NCBI GenBank assembly: GCA_002309055.1
Contig: DBWO01000044.1
Span: forward strand, 1-17,095
Source of the DNA: Ruminococcaceae bacterium UBA1236
GTDB taxonomy: Bacteria; Bacillota; Clostridia; Oscillospirales; Acutalibacteraceae
Direction: 5' to 3'
DNA: 17,095 nt
Each line of letters opens with the position of its first letter. Within the stretch, counting starts at the first letter, position 1. Position numbers and translations under genes: made by a program. Below the pieces are notes generated by a model. It was given only the letters and a program-made list of their open reading frames with translations, was not told the origin of the DNA and made no database searches. Positions 7,483 through 14,395 of this stretch are shown here, piece by piece.

Positions 7483-8199
7483 GTGCTATATATTCTCCTG
7501 TTTTGCGCCGAGGCGGTTTTTGCCGCGCTTTTCATAAAGGCGGGCTACCCCGAAGCCACAAAAAAGGGCTTTGTTTTCAAGATGATAAGCTCATCAATAT
7601 TCCTGCTCTGCGGCATATACAGCGCTCATCCTATTGAATCGCGCTACGGCAGGCTGATTGTTACGGCGCTTGCCCTCGGTCTGCTCGGTGATATTTTCCT
7701 CACCTTTGACCCGTTCATAAAGGATAAAACAGATAAAAAGAAATCCGCGTTTTTAATTCTTCTCGGCGGCCTTTTCTTCCTCTCGGGCCACATCGTCTAT
7801 ATGGTCGCGTTCGCCGGTGAAATAAAGGCAAGGGGAGCTTTTTCGGTGCCCGTATTCATAGCATTCGCTCTGCTTGCTTTCGCGGGAGTGTTCGCACTCA
7901 TATTCATCTCAAAGGTGAAGCCCGACAAAGCCCTCGCCCCGATAGGCGTTTACGCCGCGGCGATATCCTGCATGTTCGCAATGGGCGTCTGCCTCGCTCT
8001 CGGGTGCTTTACGGGCAATATAATCGCGCAGATTCTGCTGATTGCCGCGCCGCTTCTCTTTATTGTTTCCGATTCCTCGCTCCTGCTCGAATTCTTTGAC
8101 AAAGAGCGATTCAACACCATGTCTGTCAGGAGCATTAACCTCGGCACTTATTTCCTTGCGCAGATGCTTTTCGGGCTTTCTGCGAAGTTTATCAAATAA
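7483..8199 (+). CDS. YhhN/TMEM86 family membrane protein, probable lysoplasmalogenase
   Basis: 238 residues, about eight hydrophobic segments, no signal peptide. Characterised TMEM86-family enzymes hydrolyse the vinyl-ether bond of lysoplasmalogens, releasing a fatty aldehyde and a glycerophospho head group. Family signatures are LGLLGDIFL (D70 in the membrane), a FLSGHIVYM segment (H103) and LLFIVSDSSLLL (D197); the two aspartates are likely catalytic. The GTG start is chosen because it follows the strong AGAGGGGGTG. It is first in a plus-strand operon, 15 bases before the AhpD-like gene. Plasmalogens occur in many anaerobic Clostridia, so this substrate is plausible but not shown. Confidence 0.85.
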   Translation: MLYILLFCAEAVFAALFIKAGYPEATKKGFVFKMISSSIFLLCGIYSAHPIESRYGRLIVTALALGLLGDIFLTFDPFIKDKTDKKKSAFLILLGGLFFLSGHIVYMVAFAGEIKARGAFSVPVFIAFALLAFAGVFALIFISKVKPDKALAPIGVYAAAISCMFAMGVCLALGCFTGNIIAQILLIAAPLLFIVSDSSLLLEFFDKERFNTMSVRSINLGTYFLAQMLFGLSAKFIK

Positions 8200-8214
8200 T
8201 CAGGAGGTACTGTA

Positions 8215-8772
8215 ATGAAAGTTTACATCAAAAAACCGCTTATTCCGATGACAGACTATGAGTCGTCAAGCGAAGAGGTCAGAAAAGAATATGATGACCA
8301 GATTGCAAAGCACGGCAGAATCACCAATATGAAGCGCACAATGCTTCACGATGTGCAGTCCTTCAAAACCTATATGGACTGGTACACGCTCTATGATAAT
8401 CTCTGCCCCGTGCTCGGCAACCGCGCTCTTCAGATATTCTCATACGCGATTTCAACGGGAAACGACTGCCTCATCTGCGGCCTTTTCTTCACAAAGATTC
8501 TCGTTGATAACGGCGAGGACCTTGAAAACCTGCAGGTGAATGAAACCGAGCAGCTTCTTATTGATTTCGGCGTAGCAATCACAAAGGATCCGCACAATAT
8601 CCCGCAGGAGATATATGACAGACTCAGAGCAAAATTCAGCGACAAGGTGCTCGTTCAGCTCATAGCTTTCGCGGGCATTATGTACGCCACCAACCTTTTC
8701 AACACAGTGGCCTGCGTTCCCCTTGACGAGGAGCTTTACGGCTACAGAAGCGATAATACATCGGAGGAATAA
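8215..8772 (+). CDS. AhpD / carboxymuconolactone decarboxylase-like protein
   Basis: 185 residues, all-alpha and cytoplasmic. The segment FSYAISTGNDCLICGLFFTKIL carries a CxxC (C85, C88) where AhpD-like proteins keep their peroxidatic or redox pair, and the length fits the CMD-like fold. In AhpD the CxxC is followed four residues later by a proton-relay histidine; here that position is F92, so classical alkylhydroperoxidase chemistry is doubtful. A disulfide redox role or partner role for the neighbouring dehydrogenase is possible. It has a strong AGGAGGT at 8202-8208 and its stop codon is 4 bases before the SDR start, so both are co-translated. Confidence 0.7.
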   Translation: MKVYIKKPLIPMTDYESSSEEVRKEYDDQIAKHGRITNMKRTMLHDVQSFKTYMDWYTLYDNLCPVLGNRALQIFSYAISTGNDCLICGLFFTKILVDNGEDLENLQVNETEQLLIDFGVAITKDPHNIPQEIYDRLRAKFSDKVLVQLIAFAGIMYATNLFNTVACVPLDEELYGYRSDNTSEE

Positions 8773-8776
8773 TACA

Positions 8777-9580
8777 ATGGGTGAATTTAACGGAAAAGTT
8801 GCTTTCATAACAGGTGCCGCCCACGGGCAGGGCAGAGCCGCCGCTCTCGCTCTCGCAAAAGAGGGCGCGGATATAGTCGCGTTTGATGTGGCTAAAAAAA
8901 TTGAGTACCCCGCCTATGAATTCGGCACAAGCGATGAGCTTAAAAGCCTCAAGGCGGAGATTGAGGCGCTCGGCAGAAAAGCCGTTATAGCTTCAGGCGA
9001 TGTGCGCTCGGATGAGGATGTTACCGCGGCCGTTAAGGCGGCGATTGACGAATTCGGCAAAATCGATATTCTCTTTAACAACGCCGGCATCTGCGCCTAC
9101 GCCGAGGTTGACACAATGACCGACGACGAGTGGAACGCGATGATAGACATTAACCTCAAAGGCCCCTTCAATGTAACAAGAAGAGTTGTGCCCTATATGA
9201 AGCAGGCAAAGAGCGGCGTTATTATCAATAACTCCTCCGTAATGGGTCTCAGAGGCGGCAACCGTCTCTCTCATTACGCGGCCTCAAAGTGGGGGCTCAC
9301 GGGTCTCACAAAGTCCTGGGCAATCGAGCTTGCGCCTTATAACATAAGGGTTGTCAGCATACATCCCACAGGAGTGAATACCCCTATGAACGACGGCCTT
9401 GCCGCTATGGAGGGTATGACCCCCAGAGAGATTGCCGAGCGCTCCGCCGGCAACCTTCAGCCCGTTCCCTGGATTGAGCCGGAGGATGCCGCTAACCTCG
9501 TTGTTTTCCTCGCGAGCGATAAGGCAAAATACTGCACCGGCGGTCAGTACCTCGTTGACGCCGGCCTGCTGAGCGTGTAA
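8777..9580 (+). CDS. SDR family oxidoreductase of mycofactocin-coupled type
   Basis: 267 residues from the ATG at 8777, preceded by GGAGGAAT; a longer frame starting at 8723 would overlap the previous gene and lacks a ribosome binding site. It is a Rossmann-fold NAD(P)-dependent alcohol/ketone or aldehyde oxidoreductase. Visible are the cofactor motif G13-AAH-G17-Q-G19, NNAG 101-104, N126, and catalytic S154, Y167 and K171. Between beta-2 and the next helix (about residues 40-62) is an insertion (YPAYEFGTSDELKSL), and the C-terminal part reads NLQPVPWIEPEDAANLVVFLASD; both resemble the mycofactocin-coupled SDR group. No mycofactocin genes are in the window. The substrate is unknown. Confidence 0.88.
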   Translation: MGEFNGKVAFITGAAHGQGRAAALALAKEGADIVAFDVAKKIEYPAYEFGTSDELKSLKAEIEALGRKAVIASGDVRSDEDVTAAVKAAIDEFGKIDILFNNAGICAYAEVDTMTDDEWNAMIDINLKGPFNVTRRVVPYMKQAKSGVIINNSSVMGLRGGNRLSHYAASKWGLTGLTKSWAIELAPYNIRVVSIHPTGVNTPMNDGLAAMEGMTPREIAERSAGNLQPVPWIEPEDAANLVVFLASDKAKYCTGGQYLVDAGLLSV

Positions 9581-9604
9581 AAAGTTAAACCGGAAGGATA
9601 CTTT

Positions 9605-10999
9605 ATGAAAAAGGTTATTCTTTTGATTGCCGCGTTGGTTCTTGTAGCCGGAGTAACTGCCGGAACTGTCTTTGCCGTGAAAAAAGCACGGCAGAAGCGC
9701 GAAATGGAAGTTACAGATGAAACCGGAATAACCGAGATTGACACAGCGGTTTCACGTTCGGATGAGCCGGTCAGCGAAGAAGTGCAAACAGAGAAAGACA
9801 TAAGCAGCAGTTTAGATGCTTCCGAAATCCATATGATAAACGTTTTTCTCTCTAATTTTTCGGAGCACAAGATTGATAAGATAACCAATAAGGATGACGC
9901 TGAGATAATCAGATTTATAATGCTTAATCTCAGATTCAATTATTATGATAAGTTTTCAAATGATTACAGCGCAACCTTTGACGGAGTGGCGTACAATCTT
10001 TCGATCAGCGAAGAGTATTTGCAGGAAAGAGCAAAGAGGTTTTTTGATACAGAAGTTGAAAACCAATCGGTAGATTACATTAAGTATTACAACAACAGGT
10101 ATTATTTCCCCAATGCGGACGGAGAAAACCTTTTCCGCTTTTCGAAGGTTACAAAAATATTCAGAAATGAAGACGGGTCGCTGAAGGTCTGGTTCAGTGT
10201 TTATGAAACAAGTCGTTTTGAAGATTTTGCTGACAGCGGGTCGGCGGTGTATTACGGCCTCGGAAGTGAAAACCTGACAGATGAAAAAGAATACGGCAAA
10301 GGAACAGCTGTTCTGAGAGAAAAGTATTTCGGCGAGAATTACGCAAATTATACTCTTGTTTCATTAAACTGCAATCCCAATGACAGCCTCAGAGACATCC
10401 CGCAGGGCGTTACTTCAGCTTCATCGTCCCCTAACGGCTTGACCGGTAAAAGCGCAGCGTGGAAGAGCGCATATTACGGTTTATACAAGTCGCAGAATTA
10501 CGGCGAATATTTAATCGGGGAGCCCGACGAAGCAAAGCTGGGGCTTAAGGATTTGAATAATGACGGAATCCCGGAGCTTCTTGTTGCCGATCCATGGGAT
10601 TCAGGCACATACGGGCACGGGCAGATATACACATATTCAGACGGTAGTGTAAAATATCTCGGTGCTTCGGACAGCTACGGAGGTCAGTGGTGGCCGCACG
10701 CCGTAAATAACAGCGATTATCCGGGCTTGTTCACCTATTATTGGAACAGGGGAGAAGGCAGTGAGGGCAACGAAATGCCTTTTCATATACTGTACTATTA
10801 CTATGACGGCGCCGAGCTGCAGTATATTGATGTTGCTTCCGACAAAGAGACAAGCGGCGAATATGAAAGAATAACGGCTGACGTTAAACTGTATAATTCA
10901 GTTATCAATTCACTCGATAACGAAGAATACAAACTCTTTCCGGTTTCCGATGTCCGGTCGATGGGTTGGGATTCATTCTGCGAAAAATACGAATATTAA
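9605..10999 (+). CDS. membrane-anchored extracellular protein of unknown function with a calcium-loop-like motif
   Basis: 464 residues. An N-terminal hydrophobic segment (residues 3-24) followed by KKARQKR is an uncleaved anchor or signal sequence with the rest outside the cell. Residues about 30-70 are an acidic Ser/Thr/Glu linker. Two Tyr- and Asp-rich regions follow (about 75-265 and 283-464). The second contains DLNNDGIPELLV (316-327), a D-x-N-x-D-G-x-x-E-L pattern like calcium-binding loops of VCBS/FG-GAP or dockerin-type proteins. I recognise no enzyme family. It starts 24 bases after the SDR stop codon, with GGAAGGA before the ATG, and ends at a terminator. Its codon use looks more AT-rich than the three genes before it, so a separate origin is possible. 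Confidence 0.75.
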   Translation: MKKVILLIAALVLVAGVTAGTVFAVKKARQKREMEVTDETGITEIDTAVSRSDEPVSEEVQTEKDISSSLDASEIHMINVFLSNFSEHKIDKITNKDDAEIIRFIMLNLRFNYYDKFSNDYSATFDGVAYNLSISEEYLQERAKRFFDTEVENQSVDYIKYYNNRYYFPNADGENLFRFSKVTKIFRNEDGSLKVWFSVYETSRFEDFADSGSAVYYGLGSENLTDEKEYGKGTAVLREKYFGENYANYTLVSLNCNPNDSLRDIPQGVTSASSSPNGLTGKSAAWKSAYYGLYKSQNYGEYLIGEPDEAKLGLKDLNNDGIPELLVADPWDSGTYGHGQIYTYSDGSVKYLGASDSYGGQWWPHAVNNSDYPGLFTYYWNRGEGSEGNEMPFHILYYYYDGAELQYIDVASDKETSGEYERITADVKLYNSVINSLDNEEYKLFPVSDVRSMGWDSFCEKYEY

Positions 11000-11019
11000 T
11001 CCAAACTCCATAAAACAAT

Positions 11020-11056
11020 AAAGGGCTCGTATGAAAAGCATACAAGCCCTTTTATT
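11020..11056. terminator. bidirectional terminator between convergent genes
   Basis: The arms 11020-11033 (AAAGGGCTCGTATG) and 11039-11052 (CATACAAGCCCTTT) pair along 14 positions with one mismatch, with T-rich tails on both strands. It closes the plus-strand operon and the minus-strand zinc-finger gene. Confidence 0.85.
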
Positions 11057-11095
11057 TATCTGTTTGATTTCACTTAAATGCGGTAGCGGAATATT

Positions 11096-11542
11096 TCAGT
11101 TTAAAAACTCCGCGACATCCTTGTCAGGCACAAGTCTTATGCCTATTCCCTCAAAAACGTCAATCAGGCGGATGATGATATCCTCAATGGAGTCCCACCA
11201 GCTTGCGCCTGATTCAAAAACTCTTATCAGGCGGTCGACAATCGCGCTGAAGCTTACTGTGTTTGCGCCGTCCCTCAGCTGATCCGCGCAGATGTCAATG
11301 TGGTCGTTATATGAGTATTCATCCGTAAATGAACTGCCGCAGTAGGGACATACACAGTACTGCGGGCCGTGTATTTGATTTATATGTTCGTTAAGTTCGC
11401 CGGCGGAGCCGAAGGTGGACTTGCATATGCCGCACATATACGGGCTGTCAGCCTCCCGGTTAGTCCCGCTGTACGCAAATGCCGTAACAACACACGAAAG
11501 GGCGATGATAATCGCCAGAGCAACGCATGAAAATTTTTTCAT
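11096..11542 (-). CDS. secreted protein with tandem C2H2/C2HC zinc fingers
   Basis: 148 residues. A Sec signal peptide covers residues 1-23 (MKKF, a hydrophobic core, then AFA before YSG). Two finger motifs follow. The first has C37, C40, H53 and H58 with F44 and L50, exactly the classical C-X2-C-X3-F-X5-L-X2-H-X4-H pattern. The second has C65, C68, H81 and C85 with F72 and Y78, a C2HC version. Residues 95-140 look like amphipathic helices (IVDRLIRVFE, IEDIIIRLIDVF) that may mediate oligomerisation or surface attachment. No LPXTG or lipobox is present. Classical fingers bind nucleic acid or protein, but this one is predicted to leave the cytoplasm. Function unknown. The ribosome binding site is AAGGAAGG. 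Confidence 0.82.
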   Translation of the reverse strand: MKKFSCVALAIIIALSCVVTAFAYSGTNREADSPYMCGICKSTFGSAGELNEHINQIHGPQYCVCPYCGSSFTDEYSYNDHIDICADQLRDGANTVSFSAIVDRLIRVFESGASWWDSIEDIIIRLIDVFEGIGIRLVPDKDVAEFLN

Positions 11543-11609
11543 AAGAAAAACCTTCCTTGTAACAAAATGAAAAGCATAGTTAACGGGCTTCCACCCCCAC
11601 TTATTTTGT

Positions 11610-11638
11610 ATATTAACACATCATAAACACAATATCAA
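11610..11638 (-). promoter_or_regulatory. promoter of the zinc-finger gene
   Basis: On the minus strand, -35 TTGATA (11638-11633), a 17-base spacer and -10 TAATAT (11615-11610), giving a leader of about 60 bases. No operator was recognised. The rest of 11640-11760 is T-rich and holds only weak inverted repeats. Confidence 0.55.
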
Positions 11639-11766
11639 GTGTTTTTTTTCTTTTATTTTCAGTAAAATGCTTTTTGCCGTCCGGTTTCCGGGCAAGAATG
11701 TTTAAGCGGTTAAACACAAATCCGGCTTTGCTGCAGTAATACTTGTGATACAATTGCATAAAAATA

Positions 11767-11796
11767 TTGTATTTATGTGTGCGGGTGTGTTAAAAT
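11767..11796 (+). promoter_or_regulatory. promoter of the 5'-nucleotidase gene
   Basis: -35 TTGTAT (11767-11772), an 18-base spacer and -10 TAAAAT (11791-11796) preceded by TGT, an extended -10. The start site would be about 25 bases before the ATG at 11828, which has GGAGGTG at 11817-11823. Confidence 0.6.
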
Positions 11797-11827
11797 AGCT
11801 GCATAAAAACCCGAGCGGAGGTGCGTT

Positions 11828-13528
11828 ATGACAATTATCAGAAAGCTCACTGTGCTGCTGCTTGTTGCCGCTTTGATTCTGACGGCGGCGTGCGGCAAAA
11901 AAGAGGAAAAGCCCCAAAGCGGGCAGGAAACTCCCGTTGCCGAGGCAGAGAAAAACGGCGATATTATCGTTATGTACACAAGCGATGTGCACTGCGGAAT
12001 AACACAGGGCTTCGGCTACGCGGGCCTTGAACATATACGCGAAAACTATGAGAAACAGGGCTATGAAACAATCCTTGTTGACTGCGGCGACTCCATACAG
12101 GGCGAAACCATCGGCACAATCACGAAGGGCGAAGATATAATCGACCTTATGAACAAAATGAAATATGATGTTGCCGCCCCCGGCAATCACGAATTTGATT
12201 ACGGCGCCGATTATTTTATTGAACTTACGAAAAAAGCGGATTTTCCGTATGTTTGCTGTAATCTCACCAAAAACGGTGAGAACGTGTTTGAACCCTATAC
12301 TATCAAAGAAGTTCAGGGCGTCAAGATTGCCTTTGTCGGCATTATTACGCCTCAGACTGTTACATCATCAACTCCCGCATATTTCCAGGACGAAAACGGT
12401 AATTTCATATATGACTTCAAACAGGGTAATTCATTCGGGGATTTGTATGAATCGGTGCAAAACGCGGTTGACGCCGCGAGAGCGCAGGGCGCAAATTATG
12501 TTTATGCGCTGAGTCACGTGGGAAAGGAAGCATTCTATGAGCTTTCGTATGAAGATATAATCAGAAACACAAGCGGAATAGATGTATTCTTTGACGGACA
12601 CAGCCACGATTATGAGCTTGCCGCAGTTCAAAACGCCGATGGTGAGGATGTGGAGCGCGTTGCCGTGGGTTCAAAGCTCAGCGGCATCGGTATCAGCAAA
12701 ATCTCTGCGGAAAACGGAATTGAAGAATCGACTTCAATCACCTGGAACAATTCAATCTGCGCCGCCGAAGTTTTCGGGATTGAAAACGATATAAGCAAAG
12801 CAATTGATGATAAGATGGCTTCTCTCGAAGAGGAGCTCGGCCGGGTTGTCGCTAAAACAAATTACAACCTCACAATAAACGACCCGGTTGTTGTGGATGA
12901 CGAGGGAAATCCGGTTCGTATGGTACGCCGCGCCGAAACAAATATGGCAGACTTCTGCACGGACGCGATACTTCAGCAGTCCGGCGCAGATATAGCGCTT
13001 CTCAACGGCGGCGGTATCAGAGCGGATATCCGAAAAGGCGACATCTCATATAACGACATACTCAGTGTATTCCCCTTTAACAATCAGATGTGTGTGATTG
13101 AGGCAACGGGTCAGCAGATTCTTGATGCGCTCGAATGGGGCGCTCAGGCGGCTCCTGAGGAAACAGGCGGCTTCCTGCAGGTTGCCGGCATGACTTACGA
13201 GATTGATATATCGGTTCCGAGCGGATGCAAGAGAGACGAAAACAATATGCAGGCCGGCATCGAGGGCGAGAGAAGAGTTAAAAATGTTATGATCGGCGGC
13301 GAGCCGCTTGACCCCGATAAAACATACACTGTTGCCGGCATTGAATACGTCCTTATGAATAACGGTGACGGCCTTACCGCTTTTGACGGAGCGAAAGTGG
13401 TGAAAAAACAGGCGAAGCTCGACAGCCAGCTCCTTATAGATTACATTACGGATGAACTCGGAGGAGAAATCGGCGACGCTTACGCAGACCCGCACGGTCA
13501 GGGAAGAATAACTGTTACAGGTCAATAA
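11828..13528 (+). CDS. lipoprotein 5'-nucleotidase / UshA-like metallophosphoesterase
   Basis: 566 residues. The N-terminus is a lipoprotein signal with lipobox LTAAC (C22), so the enzyme is likely anchored on the outer face of the cytoplasmic membrane. Residues about 36-290 form the calcineurin-like dinuclear metallophosphatase domain: TSDVHCG, DCGDSIQG, PGNHEFDYG and DGHSHDYE supply the metal ligands. Residues about 340-550 match the 5_nucleotid_C substrate domain (NGGGIRADIRKGDISYNDILSVFPFNN, the adenine-stacking region). Such enzymes dephosphorylate extracellular nucleotides (and sometimes UDP-sugars or 2',3'-cyclic nucleotides) to salvage nucleosides and phosphate. It is monocistronic, with its own promoter and terminator. 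Exact substrate not predictable. Confidence 0.93.
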   Translation: MTIIRKLTVLLLVAALILTAACGKKEEKPQSGQETPVAEAEKNGDIIVMYTSDVHCGITQGFGYAGLEHIRENYEKQGYETILVDCGDSIQGETIGTITKGEDIIDLMNKMKYDVAAPGNHEFDYGADYFIELTKKADFPYVCCNLTKNGENVFEPYTIKEVQGVKIAFVGIITPQTVTSSTPAYFQDENGNFIYDFKQGNSFGDLYESVQNAVDAARAQGANYVYALSHVGKEAFYELSYEDIIRNTSGIDVFFDGHSHDYELAAVQNADGEDVERVAVGSKLSGIGISKISAENGIEESTSITWNNSICAAEVFGIENDISKAIDDKMASLEEELGRVVAKTNYNLTINDPVVVDDEGNPVRMVRRAETNMADFCTDAILQQSGADIALLNGGGIRADIRKGDISYNDILSVFPFNNQMCVIEATGQQILDALEWGAQAAPEETGGFLQVAGMTYEIDISVPSGCKRDENNMQAGIEGERRVKNVMIGGEPLDPDKTYTVAGIEYVLMNNGDGLTAFDGAKVVKKQAKLDSQLLIDYITDELGGEIGDAYADPHGQGRITVTGQ

Positions 13529-13545
13529 AATTTTTAAAAAAGTAT

Positions 13546-13583
13546 GCCCGCAGATTGATTGATCTGCGGGCTGATGTTTTTTT
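13546..13583. terminator. bidirectional Rho-independent terminator
   Basis: A perfect 10-bp stem of GCCCGCAGAT (13546-13555) and ATCTGCGGGC (13562-13571) with a 6-base loop. Seven T residues (13577-13583) follow on the plus strand, and a T run follows on the minus strand after ATAC. It ends the nucleotidase gene and the convergent nitroreductase operon. Confidence 0.92.
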
Positions 13584-13606
13584 ATATTACACGGAATCAA
13601 TGTCGA

Positions 13607-14374
13607 TCAGAGAATATTAACTTTCGGCGGTTTGCGGGGCGGTATGCGTTTATAGTCAACTGCCGGGTAGCCGATAATCATACAGGTGACCGCTTTATGG
13701 CCTTTGGGCAGGTGAAGATTCGCTTTGATTTTCGGATTCAGCGCCGCACAGCCGCAGAAAAATCCGCTGTAAAGCACGCCGAGCCCTAAGCTGTTGGCCT
13801 CAATCTCCATATAGGCGCTGGCGAGGGTTGCGTTTACGCTGTCGTGCCCCGAAACCACAATAACAAGCGGCGCGCCTTTGAAGAAAAACGTGTCGTTTAT
13901 ATCTTTATTTTTGAGCGAACTTGAAAACTTCGAACCGACTTTGACGCCCGCTCTGAAAAGCTTCACACACTCGCGCTCGAGCTCGTCCTTTTTGTCGGAA
14001 AGGATTGTGTAAGCCACGTTCTGCGAATTCGCGCCGGTGGGGGCGTATCTGCCCGCCTCAAGGATTCTGTCGATTTTTTCCTGCTCAACGGGTATATCCT
14101 TGAACTGTCTTACCGTGCGGCGGCTTTTCATCGCCTGCAGAAGAGTATCACTGTCAATGGAAGTCATCGGCGTAATCTCAACACAGCCGGATGTATCGTA
14201 GCCGGGCATTTCGATTGCTTTCTCGGGGCAAACGGCAAAACAGTGGCCGCACTCAATACAGCCTTCCCTGAGCTTTACTTTGCCGCCTTCGAGGTAAAGC
14301 GAGGACGCGACACAGTCTTTGACGCATTTCCCGCATCCTATGCATTTTGAACTGTCAATTTTAATTTTCTCCAT
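13607..14374 (-). CDS. 2x[4Fe-4S] ferredoxin-nitroreductase fusion protein
   Basis: 255 residues. Residues 1-60 are a bacterial-type ferredoxin with two cluster motifs: C11, C14, C17, C21 and C39, C42, C45, C49 followed by P50. Residues about 80-255 form an FMN-dependent nitroreductase domain, with SRRTVRQF for FMN phosphate contact, APTGANSQN, and a GLGVLYSGFF segment. Such fusions are common in Clostridia and use low-potential electrons from ferredoxin-type clusters to reduce unknown acceptors (nitro compounds, quinones or enones). It is cytoplasmic. The ATG follows AAGGGG, and the gene lies 21 bases downstream of the Gfo/Idh/MocA gene, with which it shares a transcript. Confidence 0.92.
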   Translation of the reverse strand: MEKIKIDSSKCIGCGKCVKDCVASSLYLEGGKVKLREGCIECGHCFAVCPEKAIEMPGYDTSGCVEITPMTSIDSDTLLQAMKSRRTVRQFKDIPVEQEKIDRILEAGRYAPTGANSQNVAYTILSDKKDELERECVKLFRAGVKVGSKFSSSLKNKDINDTFFFKGAPLVIVVSGHDSVNATLASAYMEIEANSLGLGVLYSGFFCGCAALNPKIKANLHLPKGHKAVTCMIIGYPAVDYKRIPPRKPPKVNIL

Positions 14375-14395
14375 TTTCTTTTCCCCTTTCTCTTA

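Noticed and set aside
8723..8776. 18-codon N-terminal extension of the SDR gene
   Set aside because: It overlaps the end of the AhpD-like gene, has no ribosome binding site, and the ATG at 8777 follows GGAGGAAT directly and gives a standard SDR N-terminus.
11640..11760. Inverted repeats (CCGG-TTT-CCGG and neighbours) as an operator or small RNA
   Set aside because: The pairing is short and interrupted, there is no T run or promoter attached, and similar short repeats are expected by chance.
11702..12190. 162-codon minus-strand frame opposite the 5'-nucleotidase start
   Set aside because: It is antisense to the signal peptide and metallophosphatase motifs of a well-supported gene and lacks a ribosome binding site.
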